A stretch of 64,000 bases of DNA from Robiginitomaculum sp. (GCA_021776525.1 JAJFFT010000005.1:186001-250000); one strand, 5' to 3'; shown: positions 28,102-38,709, counted from the stretch's first letter. The notes: generated by a model not told the origin, from the letters alone. Translations and numbers: made by a program.

Positions 28102-28968
28102 ATGGCAAAGTGCGCATTTATTGGTTTAGGGGTCATGGGGTACCCCATGGCCGGTTTTTTGGTCAAAGCGGGGCACGATGTCCGTGTCTGGAACCGCTCG
28201 GCAGAGAAGGCTCAGGGCTGGGCTAAGACCTATGGCGGTCAGGCAACAGACACAATTGCCAAGGCCGCGGCGGATTGCGATATGGTTTTTGCCTGCGTCG
28301 GCGATGACCCCGATGTCCGCGCCATTGCCACGCCGGCTTTTGAAGCGATGAAACCGGGCGCAATCTTTATTGACCACACAACAGCGTCAGCGGCGCTGGC
28401 CCGTGAACTGGCAATCGAGGCTGACATTCGTAAACTTGGCTTTATTGATGCGCCGGTATCGGGCGGTCAGGCCGGGGCCGAAGCCGGGCAATTGACCATT
28501 ATGTGCGGTGGCCAGTCAGAAGATTACGCTAAAGTGAAACCTGTTATGCAGGCTTATGCCAAGGCAATTACATTGATGGGCGAGGCCGGGGCCGGGCAAT
28601 TGACCAAAATGGTCAACCAGATTTGCATTGCCGGTGTGGTGCAGGGGCTGGCCGAGGGGCTTCATTTTGCACGGCGTGCCGGACTGGACGGTGAAAAGGT
28701 GATTGAGGCGATATCCAAGGGCGCGGCGCAAAGCTGGCAAATGGAAAACCGTTATAAAACAATGCTGCAAGATGAGTTCAATTTTGGTTTTGCGGTGGAT
28801 TGGATGCGCAAGGATCTGCGTATCACACTGGACGAGGCCCGCCATAACGGAGCCAGATTACCCGTCGCGGCGCTGGTTGATCAATTTTACGCGGATGTGC
28901 AGGCCATGGGCGGTGAACGCTGGGATACCTCCAGCCTGATTGCCCGGTTGGAGAAAAACGAGGATTGA
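28102..28968 (+). CDS. NAD(P)-dependent beta-hydroxyacid dehydrogenase (3-hydroxyisobutyrate dehydrogenase family)
   Basis: A 288-residue reductase/dehydrogenase of the HIBADH/GLYR family. The N-terminal dinucleotide motif is FIGLGVMGYPMAGFLVKAGH, followed by DAPVSGGQAGAEAG and GAGQLTKMVNQ carrying the catalytic Lys. The substrate could be 3-hydroxyisobutyrate, tartronate semialdehyde or succinic semialdehyde; no valine or glycolate pathway genes flank it. ATG at 28102 (GAAGGG upstream) is chosen over an in-frame TTG at 28084. It borders an AT-rich islet downstream. Confidence 0.88.
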   Translation: MAKCAFIGLGVMGYPMAGFLVKAGHDVRVWNRSAEKAQGWAKTYGGQATDTIAKAAADCDMVFACVGDDPDVRAIATPAFEAMKPGAIFIDHTTASAALARELAIEADIRKLGFIDAPVSGGQAGAEAGQLTIMCGGQSEDYAKVKPVMQAYAKAITLMGEAGAGQLTKMVNQICIAGVVQGLAEGLHFARRAGLDGEKVIEAISKGAAQSWQMENRYKTMLQDEFNFGFAVDWMRKDLRITLDEARHNGARLPVAALVDQFYADVQAMGGERWDTSSLIARLEKNED

Positions 28969-29061
28969 GGCCACTTTTGTCAGGCCGGCACGAAATATAC
29001 TTTTAAAATCGGAACTGCCAATGCCTACTCGTAAAGAGCATGGTATATTATTGCTAAGAAA

Positions 29062-30147
29062 CTATTTATCGGCTTCCTCTTGGTTTTTGGGTGGCCCTTC
29101 TAGCAAATATTTTGGAACGTCATTGCCGGTTATGGCTCGTAGTTTTTTAGAAATTTTTGTTATTTCCAAAAACTCTTTCTTAGTTAGTGTGTCCTGTTTT
29201 TTCTCAATCTCTTTATCGCTTTCTTCTTCTAATTCTCCGGTGATGACATCAATGGTATTACCATTAGATATTGACGTCATTACCTTTCTTATACCCTTTT
29301 CTAAGGTAGTAAGCCTCTCTCCATCGCCTTCGCCAATAAAAATGTTGGCAATATATGTAACAGCTTCATCTTCTTTTTCTTTCGCATGACGTGCTAAATC
29401 TTTACTCAACTTTTCATTTTTAAATCTCCCACTTTGTAGGTCCTCTGCGTAGATTAGAAGTTTTTGCCCTTCTTGTATGATTTTAAGCACTTCCTGCAAA
29501 ACTTTGCAGATGAGAATGATGCCAGCAGATGATGCGGCTAGTATAGATAGTGGGTCAGTGTTTGAAAGGGCGAGTAATTTGATTGTCTTGTCATCAACGT
29601 TAGATCCATTGAGAATGAACCTTAAACCTTCTTCGAATAATTTTTGATCAGCTACGTAGTTTTTATATGATCCATCATAGTTTGGCGAACTTAAGGTAAA
29701 TGCCAAGTAGGCCATGTTGTCGCAAAATATATTGGTGGCGCCTAACTTCTCCAATGTATTCAATAATGATTTTGCAGTCGTTAAACTTGTTTGAAATTTA
29801 GAAAGTAAAGCCTGATACTCGGTGACCAAAACTACAGGTGTAAGTTCATTAGAACGTTCGGATTTTTCGATTTTATCAGATAGGTGATTTGGTAGTAACT
29901 CTTCTAAACCAGAATTTTGTATAATTTCAATGTCAAATTCTGTTATTCCCGCACCACTTTCTGGTTGTAATAGAAGCGCCAACTGCTCCTTGGCTGTACT
30001 ATAACTCGATTGGAATTGTGGTTGGTTTGGCTGACTTGCCATTTGGGATATTGATTGATGAACTGTTGTTAACGAATTTGAAATTTGATCAAAATCATAT
30101 TCTTCAAAAAGTTTTTCTAAGACGCTGTATATAATATTTAAGTTCAA
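29062..30147 (-). CDS. Unrecognised protein encoded by an AT-rich islet
   Basis: No family is recognised. From TTG at 30147, which has a GGAG site 7 nt upstream, the product is 361 residues. It is mostly helical and rich in Leu, Glu, Lys, Ser and Asn. A hydrophobic, helix-like segment lies at about residues 199-224 (PLSILAASSAGIILICKVLQ), flanked by charged helices, and the C-terminal third is strongly charged (ELEEESDKEIEKKQD). No signal peptide is clear. The frame is open to 30333, but the extension runs into oxyR. Base and codon use is much more AT-rich than either neighbour, which suggests acquisition. A membrane-associated or effector-like role would be a guess. Confidence 0.65.
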   Translation of the reverse strand: MNLNIIYSVLEKLFEEYDFDQISNSLTTVHQSISQMASQPNQPQFQSSYSTAKEQLALLLQPESGAGITEFDIEIIQNSGLEELLPNHLSDKIEKSERSNELTPVVLVTEYQALLSKFQTSLTTAKSLLNTLEKLGATNIFCDNMAYLAFTLSSPNYDGSYKNYVADQKLFEEGLRFILNGSNVDDKTIKLLALSNTDPLSILAASSAGIILICKVLQEVLKIIQEGQKLLIYAEDLQSGRFKNEKLSKDLARHAKEKEDEAVTYIANIFIGEGDGERLTTLEKGIRKVMTSISNGNTIDVITGELEEESDKEIEKKQDTLTKKEFLEITKISKKLRAITGNDVPKYLLEGPPKNQEEADK

Positions 30148-30244
30148 GATATGGCTCCAGAATGTAGATTTATTTATATATATATACGTCAGCAGAAAAA
30201 TACAAACGTACACTGGTGTCCAGTTGGCTCTATAATTACGTTTT

Positions 30245-31132
30245 TTAGTAGGCGTCAAAAAACGCGCCGAGCTTGGTGAATTCATCATCGCGGCCCGAGG
30301 TTTTGCGCCACAAAAGGCCGATGTCACGGGCATTGCTGTCTGGCTCTAATGGCACCAGGGCCAGATCGCTGAGGCGTGCCAACCCGGCATCAATAGCCAT
30401 TTGCGGTAAAAGCGTGATGCCCAGTCCCCCGGCAACCATTTGTGTGAGCGTCATGAGCGATGTGCCTTCCAGTCCACGCTGTCCCGCATGGCCCTTGAGA
30501 GAACATGCAGAAAGTGCGTGTTCGCGCAGGCAATGGCCATCGGCAAGCAATAACAGTGGCTCATCAGCAAAATCAGCCGACGTTACACATTTGTATCCGG
30601 CCAGGCGGTGCGTTTTTGGGCAGGCAAGCATAAAGGGATCTGAAAACAGGTTGAGGCTGGAAAATTCGTCGCTGGGCCAGGGCAGGGCCATCAACACCAG
30701 GTCAAGGCGCCCCTCGCGCAGCCCCCCCAACAGACGTTCAGTCTGGTCTTCGATCAGGATCAGGTCCAGATCAGGCAAAGCGCGGCGGATGTCTGGCAAT
30801 TTATGCGGTAATAAATAGGGCGCGATGGTGGGGATAACACCCAGACGCAGAGGGCCCGATAAGGGGCCACCACGTGAAGCGGCCAGGTCTTTTAAGTCCT
30901 CGGCATCGCGAAGCAGGGCCTGCGCCCGTTCCAGAACTTCGAGGCCCAGGGATGTAAGGACAACGCGGCGCTTGGTGCGTTCGGCCAGTTTTGCGCCAAG
31001 GCTGTCTTCCAGTTCTTTAATACCGGCAGAAAGCGTTGATTGGGTGACAAAACAGGTCTGCGCTGCTTTGCCAAAGTGCAATGTGCGCGCCAGAGCAACA
31101 AAATAACCAAGTTGGCGAAGCGATAGGCTCAT
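30245..31132 (-). CDS. oxyR: LysR-family peroxide sensor OxyR
   Basis: Peroxide-responsive transcription activator of 295 residues. The N-terminal winged helix (SLRQLGYFVALARTLHFGKAA) is followed by a substrate-binding-like domain carrying the redox cysteine pair with OxyR spacing: DGHCLREHALSACSLKGH, with eight residues between the cysteines as in the C199/C208 pair of E. coli. It is divergent from dps, a classical OxyR target, across about 100 bp with an inverted repeat. There is no good ribosome site before the ATG at 31132; one half of the repeat lies only 2 nt from the start codon. Confidence 0.92.
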   Translation of the reverse strand: MSLSLRQLGYFVALARTLHFGKAAQTCFVTQSTLSAGIKELEDSLGAKLAERTKRRVVLTSLGLEVLERAQALLRDAEDLKDLAASRGGPLSGPLRLGVIPTIAPYLLPHKLPDIRRALPDLDLILIEDQTERLLGGLREGRLDLVLMALPWPSDEFSSLNLFSDPFMLACPKTHRLAGYKCVTSADFADEPLLLLADGHCLREHALSACSLKGHAGQRGLEGTSLMTLTQMVAGGLGITLLPQMAIDAGLARLSDLALVPLEPDSNARDIGLLWRKTSGRDDEFTKLGAFFDAY

Positions 31133-31134
31133 AA

Positions 31135-31200
31135 ATCGAAAATTCCATTTAATTCGATCAAAACATATCGTTTCACAAATTTAATGGCAATGCCTATATT
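31135..31200 (+). promoter_or_regulatory. dps promoter with LysR-type inverted repeat in the oxyR-dps gap
   Basis: ATCGAA (31135-31140) and TTCGAT (31153-31158) form a perfect inverted repeat with a 12-bp spacer, a plausible OxyR binding site. Downstream stands a strong sigma-70-type promoter for dps: TTCACA (31172-31177), 17-bp spacer, TATATT (31195-31200). The repeat lies just upstream of the -35 element, the expected place for an activator. Confidence 0.6.
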
Positions 31201-31232
31201 GAATGCACAAACGCTATTCAAGGAGTGGCATT

Positions 31233-31709
<477 letters not shown>

Positions 31710-31759
31710 AGCCAGACTTGTCACAACCTGACCAAACCTGTTTTCAAAAGGAGATCACC

Positions 31760-32287
31760 ATGATCGATAATCAACTGCCAGACGTAACCTTTAAAACCCG
31801 CGTGCGTAATGATGCTTTGGATGGTGATAACCCATTCGAGTGGAAAGACGTGACCACCACTGATTTGTTCAAAGGTAAAAACGTTGTGGTATTTGCGTTG
31901 CCGGGCGCTTTTACACCGACATGTTCGTCAACACACCTGCCGGGTTATGAAGCCGCCTTTGCAGACCTGAAGGCCCAAGGTGTTGATGCCGTGATTTGTA
32001 TTTCGGTTAACGATGCTTTCTCGATGTTCCAGTGGGGCAAAAACCTGGGTGCGGAAAATGTCTTCTTGCTGCCTGACGGCAATGGCGAGTTTACCCGCAA
32101 AATGGGCATGTTGGTCGACAAGTCCAATCTGGGCTTTGGGTATCGCAGCTGGCGTTATTCCTTCTATGCCGAAAACGGCGAAGTCAAAAAACTGTTTGCC
32201 GAAGAAGGCTTCTCCGACAATTGCGGATCGGATCCGTTTGAAGTCTCAGATGCCGGCACCATGCTGAATTACCTGAAAAACCGCTAA
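31760..32287 (+). CDS. Peroxiredoxin of the Prx5/hybrid-Prx type
   Basis: A 175-residue thiol peroxidase with the Prx5 signature PGAFTPTCSSTHLPGY, containing the peroxidatic Cys in the TPTCS context, and a later Cys in FSDNCGSDPF. No glutaredoxin domain is fused, so an external glutaredoxin or thioredoxin would be needed. ATG at 31760 has a strong AAGGAG site. It lies 50 bp after dps without an obvious terminator, then ends at a strong one, so dps and this gene may form an OxyR-controlled pair. Confidence 0.93.
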   Translation: MIDNQLPDVTFKTRVRNDALDGDNPFEWKDVTTTDLFKGKNVVVFALPGAFTPTCSSTHLPGYEAAFADLKAQGVDAVICISVNDAFSMFQWGKNLGAENVFLLPDGNGEFTRKMGMLVDKSNLGFGYRSWRYSFYAENGEVKKLFAEEGFSDNCGSDPFEVSDAGTMLNYLKNR

Positions 32288-32312
32288 GACACGTCTTGGT
32301 TTTGATGACTGT

Positions 32313-32343
32313 AAGGCCCCGGGTTTATGTCCGGGGCCTTTTT
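32313..32343 (+). terminator. Rho-independent terminator after the dps-peroxiredoxin pair
   Basis: A perfect 10-bp stem, AAGGCCCCGG with CCGGGGCCTT, 8-base loop, then a short T-run. Confidence 0.85.
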
Positions 32344-32422
32344 GCTCACCTGTTTACTGCCCCAAGTGGCTGTCATGATAGAACGGGCAGAATTTGCGGG
32401 TTGTAAACCAGACGTTTTATCG

Positions 32423-33637
32423 TCAGATCACTTTGCGAACTTCAGACAGAAATTCAGTAATTCCGCTACGCAGGCTTTCGCCTTTTTGAGATAGTTCGGC
32501 TGATGCATACAGAACCTGGGCAGCAGCCTCGCGAGTCTCACCAACGGCCAAGCCAACAGAAACGATATTAGTGCTCACTTCTGAAGTTCCGATGGATGCC
32601 TGATTGACGCTACGGGCTATTTCGCTGGTAGCGGCGCTTTGTTCTTCGACAGCGGCGGCTATGGCGGTAGCAATTTCGTTTACGGTATTTACCGTACCAC
32701 CAATGCTGTTGATTGACCCAACTGCTTTTTTACTGGCTTCTTGAATACCGGCAATGTGTATTCCTATTTCCTGAGTTGCCTCGGCAGTTTGACTCGCCAG
32801 AGCTTTCACTTCTGAGGCAACAACAGCGAAGCCTCGCCCGGCGTCACCTGCGCGCGCTGCTTCGATAGTGGCATTGAGTGCCAGCAAATTGGTCTGATCG
32901 GCAATGTCATTGATTAGAGACGCGACCTGACTGATCTTTTGTGAAGCCGTCGCCAAGTCAATTAGGTCCTCATCTGATTTTTGTATTTCCAGAACCGCAT
33001 CAGATGTGACCCGCGATGATTGCGAGACTTGTTGATTGATCTCGCTGATCGAATTGGTCATTTCTTCGGTGGCTGCGGCAACTGAGCTGACATTGACTGA
33101 AGCCTGCTCTGCCGCCGCAGTGATCCCTGTAGCTTGTTCACTGGCGGTGGTTGTCGTGCCTTCCATTGTGTTAGCTGAGGCCTCAAGTTCGGTCGCAGCA
33201 GAGGCAACGGTGTTAACGACTTCTTCAATTTGGGTTTCAAAATTATGGACAACCGTAGTGAAATTATTGACCCGGTCTTCCATGGTGGACATGGCCGTGT
33301 TCACGATGCGGCTTGCCTCGGCAAAGCTTCCTACCATTCCTGTTTCAGAGATGCGTCGGAAATATTTATTTTCTGAAACATATTGCAAGGAGGCCATGGA
33401 TTCGCGCACATAGGCGTCGGTGCGATCAATGAGCCGGTTAATGGCATGCAATAATCTGGCGGCGTCGCCCTTTTCTGTAATGTTGATAATGCGCGCCTCG
33501 AAGTCTCCATCAGCGACAGCTTCACAGACGCTAATAGCCTTCAAGGTAGCTGATTTGTATTGGTTGAGTATCATGTGATTGATCTTTATTTCCCGATCGA
33601 TTGAATATGGACCCTTTGCCCGGATAAGGCGTTGCAT
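32423..33637 (-). CDS. Cytoplasmic methyl-accepting chemotaxis protein
   Basis: A 404-residue chemoreceptor without signal peptide or membrane helix. The first ~130 residues include HAMP/poly-HAMP-like helices ([21 protein letters not shown]). The C-terminal part is a long coiled-coil signalling domain with the conserved hairpin tip [20 protein letters not shown] and [15 protein letters not shown]. Such soluble receptors sense internal signals and pair with CheW/CheA arrays; no che genes are adjacent. Start is ATG 33637; a downstream ATG at 33574 is an alternative. Confidence 0.9.
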   Translation of the reverse strand: MQRLIRAKGPYSIDREIKINHMILNQYKSATLKAISVCEAVADGDFEARIINITEKGDAARLLHAINRLIDRTDAYVRESMASLQYVSENKYFRRISETGMVGSFAEASRIVNTAMSTMEDRVNNFTTVVHNFETQIEEVVNTVASAATELEASANTMEGTTTTASEQATGITAAAEQASVNVSSVAAATEEMTNSISEINQQVSQSSRVTSDAVLEIQKSDEDLIDLATASQKISQVASLINDIADQTNLLALNATIEAARAGDAGRGFAVVASEVKALASQTAEATQEIGIHIAGIQEASKKAVGSINSIGGTVNTVNEIATAIAAAVEEQSAATSEIARSVNQASIGTSEVSTNIVSVGLAVGETREAAAQVLYASAELSQKGESLRSGITEFLSEVRKVI

Positions 33638-35017
<1,380 letters not shown>

Positions 35018-35018
35018 C

Positions 35019-35120
35019 CTCCTCTCCTTGGGGAGAGGATTGAGGTGAGGGGCTTGTATTTAGCCGTTCCACCAGAAGGCATTACCCCTCATCCTAACCT
35101 TCTCCCTTAGGGAGAAGGGA
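35019..35120. repeat. Palindromic intergenic repeat (REP-like) after mdh
   Basis: Two GC-rich hairpins in opposite orientation. CTCTCC/GGAGAG with TGAGGTGAGGGG stands at 35022-35052, and CCCCTCATCC with TTCTCCCTTAGGGAGAA at 35086-35118. CCCCTCA and TGAGGGG motifs facing each other are typical of widespread bacterial repeats. It may also stabilise or terminate the mdh transcript. Confidence 0.7.
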
Positions 35121-35127
35121 CCACTAC

Positions 35128-35175
35128 CCCATCGCCTTGGTGCGCTCATAACAATGGTAATCTGTGGTGCAGAAA
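35128..35175 (-). pseudogene. Decayed 3'-end copy of tag
   Basis: Read on the minus strand this segment encodes TTDYHCYERTKAMG followed by TAG. It aligns with the very end of the intact tag gene (ATDCHSYESVKAMG plus TAG) at 35861-35905; CCCATCGCCTTG-type sequence is shared exactly over about 11-12 bases and about three quarters of 45 bases match. The conserved zinc Cys has become Tyr. Only the last ~15 codons are recognisable. Confidence 0.6.
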
Positions 35176-35402
35176 GTAAGCGGGGCTGTTCCCAGTTTAG
35201 GTTTCTTTTAGGCTTATAGTTGCGTCTCAAAGTGGTACTTAAATATATTCATCACGGAGTATGAATGGTGCGTCTGTTGGGCAACTGGCCCCATGTGTGA
35301 TGCATATCAATACCTTCATTTGGAAATATTTGTATTTTCCACTTGTGTAAGTTCATAATTTATGTAGTTCTTAGCATGTTGTTCATTTGGGGGGGTAAAG
35401 AA

Positions 35403-35738
35403 ATGAAGATTTTAAACAGTAATATTAAAATTCAAGCATTAGTCTTGTGTGCACTTTTTACGATAAGCGGATGCGCGACCACTACAAAAGTTGCAACAGT
35501 TAGAACAACCGATAATGATTTAACTTGTGAGCAGATCAAGGAACAGGATGTCCAATTAGATGTTGTTATGGATGAGGCAGATGATAATAAGGAAGTAAAT
35601 ACAAAAAATGTAGCTGCTGCAGTATTTTTCTGGCCAGCTCTAGCGACAACTGTAATAAGCGCTAACAAAGCAGAGAAGCTAGTCGAGAAAAGACGGAAGA
35701 GGTTAAATGACCTGTACCTAAAAAAAGAGTGCGAATAA
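35403..35738 (+). CDS. Small lipoprotein of unknown function
   Basis: An 111-residue product with a lipoprotein signal peptide ending at FTISGC. The mature part has LTCEQIKEQD near its start, an acidic stretch, a hydrophobic segment (NVAAAVFFWPALATTVIS) followed by a basic helix (KAEKLVEKRRKRLNDLY), and a C-terminal Cys. This C...hydrophobic...basic helix...C layout recurs in small lipoproteins of many marine Gram-negatives, all without known function. ATG at 35403 has a G-rich site upstream. The gene is AT-rich compared with mdh and tag and sits between the decayed and intact tag ends, so it was probably acquired. Confidence 0.7.
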   Translation: MKILNSNIKIQALVLCALFTISGCATTTKVATVRTTDNDLTCEQIKEQDVQLDVVMDEADDNKEVNTKNVAAAVFFWPALATTVISANKAEKLVEKRRKRLNDLYLKKECE

Positions 35739-35854
35739 GAATAAAATTCTGCGCATCATGAGTTTCCATAAATGAATCTAAGCTTGTTCTGGGTGGATTG
35801 GCTGCATTGTTGATCAAGTCTGAGGAGGTTAGCTGCTCCAAGTAGTGGGCCTGC

Positions 35855-36433
35855 CTAGCCCATCGCCTTGACGCTTTCATAACTATGACAGTCGGTGGCG
35901 TGGTCATTGATCATGCCCACCGCCTGCATAAAGGCATAGACGATGACCGGGCCGCAAAATTTGAAGCCGCGTTTTTTGAGGTCTTTGGCGATGGCTTCTG
36001 AAATGTCGGTTTTGACCGGTGCGTCTTTGAAATCGCTCCAGGTGTTCTGGATCGGCTTGCCGCCAACAAAGTCCCACATATAGGTTGAGAAGTCTTCGCC
36101 GCGCTCCATCATGTCGAGAAAAATCTGTGCGCCATTGATGGTCGCCTGGCATTTCAGACGGCTGCGGATGATGCCCGGATCATTCAGCAAACGCTCCATA
36201 TCGGCTTCGCCATAGCGGGCCACTTTCACCGGATCAAAATTATCAAAGGCAGCGCGAATAGTCTCGCGTTTGCGCAATATGGTGATCCAGGCCAGTCCGG
36301 CCTGCATGCCGTCCAGGACCAGCTTCTCCCACAAGGCACGGCTGTCATATTCGGGTACACCCCATTCCTCGTCATGATAAGCGCAATAAAGGGCATCATT
36401 GGGGGGAACCCAGCCGCAGCGGTTGATGGTCAT
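35855..36433 (-). CDS. tag: DNA-3-methyladenine glycosylase I
   Basis: Base-excision repair enzyme that removes 3-methyladenine from alkylated DNA. 192 residues. The N-terminus RCGWVPPNDALYCAYHDEEW has the zinc Cys (C6) and His (H20), and the C-terminus NDHATDCHSYE supplies the second His and Cys of the zinc snap. Its ATG overlaps the ygfZ stop by 4 bp, so the two are co-expressed. A decayed copy of its 3' end lies about 0.7 kb downstream. Confidence 0.95.
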   Translation of the reverse strand: MTINRCGWVPPNDALYCAYHDEEWGVPEYDSRALWEKLVLDGMQAGLAWITILRKRETIRAAFDNFDPVKVARYGEADMERLLNDPGIIRSRLKCQATINGAQIFLDMMERGEDFSTYMWDFVGGKPIQNTWSDFKDAPVKTDISEAIAKDLKKRGFKFCGPVIVYAFMQAVGMINDHATDCHSYESVKAMG

Positions 36434-37230
36434 GACACTGTCTCCGGCAGCGTTAGGGTCAACGGCACACCATCAGCGATAATCAGGGTACAGGTGTCCA
36501 GCGCTTTTTCCAGCCGGTCTGTACGGATCAGCGCAAGTGCCTGTTCAGCACTGGCAGAGGAGCGCACATCGCCAAGTCGTGCCTCGCCGGCTATGATGAG
36601 AGTGCCAGAGGCCGGGGCCGGTCCATCAAAGCTGGCCAGCGCCATGCGTTTGCGGATGGTGCCGCGCCGTTTCATGCGGCTGACCACTTCTTGCCCCACA
36701 TAACAGCCTTTGCGATAGGCAACGCCATTTTGCATGTCCATATTGATGTCCGAGGCAAAAAGCTCTTCCATTCCAAAGTCGATCCCCTGGTCGGGAACAC
36801 AGGCGGCGATGCGGTCAGCCTCATAATCCGGCGGGGCGAAAGGCAGGTCCGTGCGTTGCACAATAGCCCGTGTGCCAAGATGTGGTGCGCGGGGATCAGC
36901 AAAGCCGTTATCGGCCCCCAGCGCCACCACAAGCTCGGCGCCATGGTCTTCAATATCAACATGCGCGCGCAGGCGGAACATCTGCAGGCGTCGCATCAGG
37001 TCGTCAATCGTTTCGGCGTGCACGTCCATCCAATAACCGCCAGCATCGCGCTTTGTGATAAAAAACGTGTGCAATACCTTGCCCTGAGGGCTGAGAAGGG
37101 CGGCATACAAAATACCTTGGGTTTCAAGGCGCATGATATCATTGGTGATCAGGCCTTGCAGGAATTCACAGGCATCTTCGCCGGTAATGGCAAGGATGGT
37201 GCGGGGGCGGGGGGGTGCGTAAAAGGTCAT
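36430..37230 (-). CDS. ygfZ: Folate-binding YgfZ/CAF17-family protein
   Basis: Tetrahydrofolate-binding protein that supports maturation or repair of certain Fe-S enzymes. 266 residues, GcvT-like fold. The family signature KGCYVGQEVVSRM (with the conserved Cys) is present near residue 180, and the N-terminal ITGEDACEFLQGLITNDI is typical. It overlaps tag by 4 bp. It faces the dihydroorotase gene, 50 bp between starts. Confidence 0.92.
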   Translation of the reverse strand: MTFYAPPRPRTILAITGEDACEFLQGLITNDIMRLETQGILYAALLSPQGKVLHTFFITKRDAGGYWMDVHAETIDDLMRRLQMFRLRAHVDIEDHGAELVVALGADNGFADPRAPHLGTRAIVQRTDLPFAPPDYEADRIAACVPDQGIDFGMEELFASDINMDMQNGVAYRKGCYVGQEVVSRMKRRGTIRKRMALASFDGPAPASGTLIIAGEARLGDVRSSASAEQALALIRTDRLEKALDTCTLIIADGVPLTLTLPETVS

Positions 37231-37280
37231 ATGGGTTATATTCGCCTATCGTTTGGTTTTCGCAAGGCGAGTCGGTGAAA

Positions 37281-38609
37281 ATGGCTGAGAATTATGATCT
37301 GTTGATCCATGGCGGCACATTGGTCAATCATGATGGCGTAGGACTGGCCGACATTGGCGTGCGCGACGGCAAGGTCGTTGCCATAGGTGATTTGGCCCGC
37401 GCCGACGCCGATGAGCGTATTGATGCCAAAGGTTTGCACGTCCTGCCGGGGGTGATTGATACCCAGGTGCATTTTCGCGAGCCGGGTCCAACCCATAAGG
37501 AAGATCTGGAAAGTGGTTCGCGTGCAGCGGTACTGGGCGGCGTGGTTGGGGTTTTTGAAATGCCCAATACCAGCCCCACCACCTCTACGCCTGATGCATT
37601 GGAACATAAGTTATCTCTGGCCAAAGGGCGCATGCATTGCGACCACGCGTTTTACGCCGGGGCGACCAATGACAATGCCAATATATTACCCGATCTGGAA
37701 CGCATTCCGGGGTGCGCCGGGGTTAAGGTATTTATGGGGGCCTCGACCGGATCTTTGCTGGTTGCCGACGATGCCGGGTTGGCCCGCGTTCTGGCTACGA
37801 TTTCGCGCCGCGCCGCGTTTCATTGCGAGGATGAGGACCGTTTGAACACGCGCAAGTCTCTGGCCCGTGCAGGTGACTGGACATCACACCCCGAAGTGCG
37901 CGACGCCAAGGCGGCCTTGCTGGCCACCCAACGGCTAATCCGTCTGGCGCGCAAGGCGGGCAAGCGCGTGCATGTGCTGCATGTTTCGACAGCCGAGGAA
38001 ATGCTTTATTTGCAGGCCCATAAAGACATTGCCACCATTGAGGTCACACCCCAGCATCTAACTTTGCGGGCACCGGACTGTTACGAGGCCATGGCAGGCC
38101 GAGCACAAATGAACCCACCCATTCGCAGCAATGAACATCGCACCGCCCTGTGGACGGCCCTGAAAACAGGGCTGGTGGACGTGATTGGCTCGGATCATGC
38201 GCCGCATACGCTGGACGAAAAGGCGTTAAGTTATCCGGCGTCGCCGTCAGGCATGCCGGGGGTGCAATATCTGGTGCCGATTATGCTGGATCACGTCAAT
38301 AAAGGCCGGCTTAGTCTTGAACGCTTTGTTGACCTGACCAGTGCCGGGCCAAAGCGTATTTTCGGCCTGGCGGGTAAAGGGCGCATTGCGTCTGGTTATG
38401 ATGCTGACTTCACCCTGGTTGATATGCAGGCCGAACGCCAAATCGTTGATGCCGACAGTGCCAGTAAAAGCGGCTGGACGCCGTTTGATGGTAAAACCGT
38501 CACCGGCTGGCCTATGGCGACCATTATTCGTGGGAATACGGTGATGCGCGACGGGGTCGTGATTGCACCAGCGAAGGGCGAGCCGATATTGTTCGAAGAA
38601 GCCCTGTAA
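37281..38609 (+). CDS. pyrC: Dihydroorotase-family amidohydrolase with altered HxH motif
   Basis: A 442-residue class I dihydroorotase/allantoinase-type hydrolase. The first metal motif reads IDTQVHFREPG, so the first His of HxH is Gln62 while H64 and the substrate Arg/Glu remain. Other ligands look intact: FHCEDEDRL, HVLHVSTAEE and the catalytic Asp in GSDHAPHTLDEK. The same QVH form is, as I recall, common in alphaproteobacterial enzymes annotated as dihydroorotase, so it is probably active. It is the only catalytic candidate here because the PyrC' beside pyrB is dead. ATG at 37281 (MAENYD) is chosen over the frame open from 37215. Confidence 0.85.
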   Translation: MAENYDLLIHGGTLVNHDGVGLADIGVRDGKVVAIGDLARADADERIDAKGLHVLPGVIDTQVHFREPGPTHKEDLESGSRAAVLGGVVGVFEMPNTSPTTSTPDALEHKLSLAKGRMHCDHAFYAGATNDNANILPDLERIPGCAGVKVFMGASTGSLLVADDAGLARVLATISRRAAFHCEDEDRLNTRKSLARAGDWTSHPEVRDAKAALLATQRLIRLARKAGKRVHVLHVSTAEEMLYLQAHKDIATIEVTPQHLTLRAPDCYEAMAGRAQMNPPIRSNEHRTALWTALKTGLVDVIGSDHAPHTLDEKALSYPASPSGMPGVQYLVPIMLDHVNKGRLSLERFVDLTSAGPKRIFGLAGKGRIASGYDADFTLVDMQAERQIVDADSASKSGWTPFDGKTVTGWPMATIIRGNTVMRDGVVIAPAKGEPILFEEAL

Positions 38610-38680
38610 ACCCCCGAAAATACGGGCCAGCTCACTGAGCAGACATATATCGTTTGCCGATAAGGAAAAAATGCGCTATT

Positions 38681-38709
38681 CCCCCTATGGGGGTCAGGTT
38701 AAACCTGAC
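38681..38709 (+). promoter_or_regulatory. Twin palindromes in the leader of the small exported protein gene
   Basis: CCCCC-TAT-GGGGG (38681-38693) is followed at once by the perfect palindrome GTCAGGTT-A-AACCTGAC (38693-38709), ending just before the GGAGA ribosome site. Either could be an operator or an mRNA hairpin that controls translation. Confidence 0.5.

Noticed and set aside
30170..30200. TATA-rich run as a replication origin or AT-rich repeat element
   Set aside because: It is a short TATATA stretch in the islet with no DnaA boxes or iterons nearby.
28969..30244. Prophage or transposon remnant
   Set aside because: No integrase, transposase, terminal inverted repeat or target duplication was seen around the AT-rich gene.
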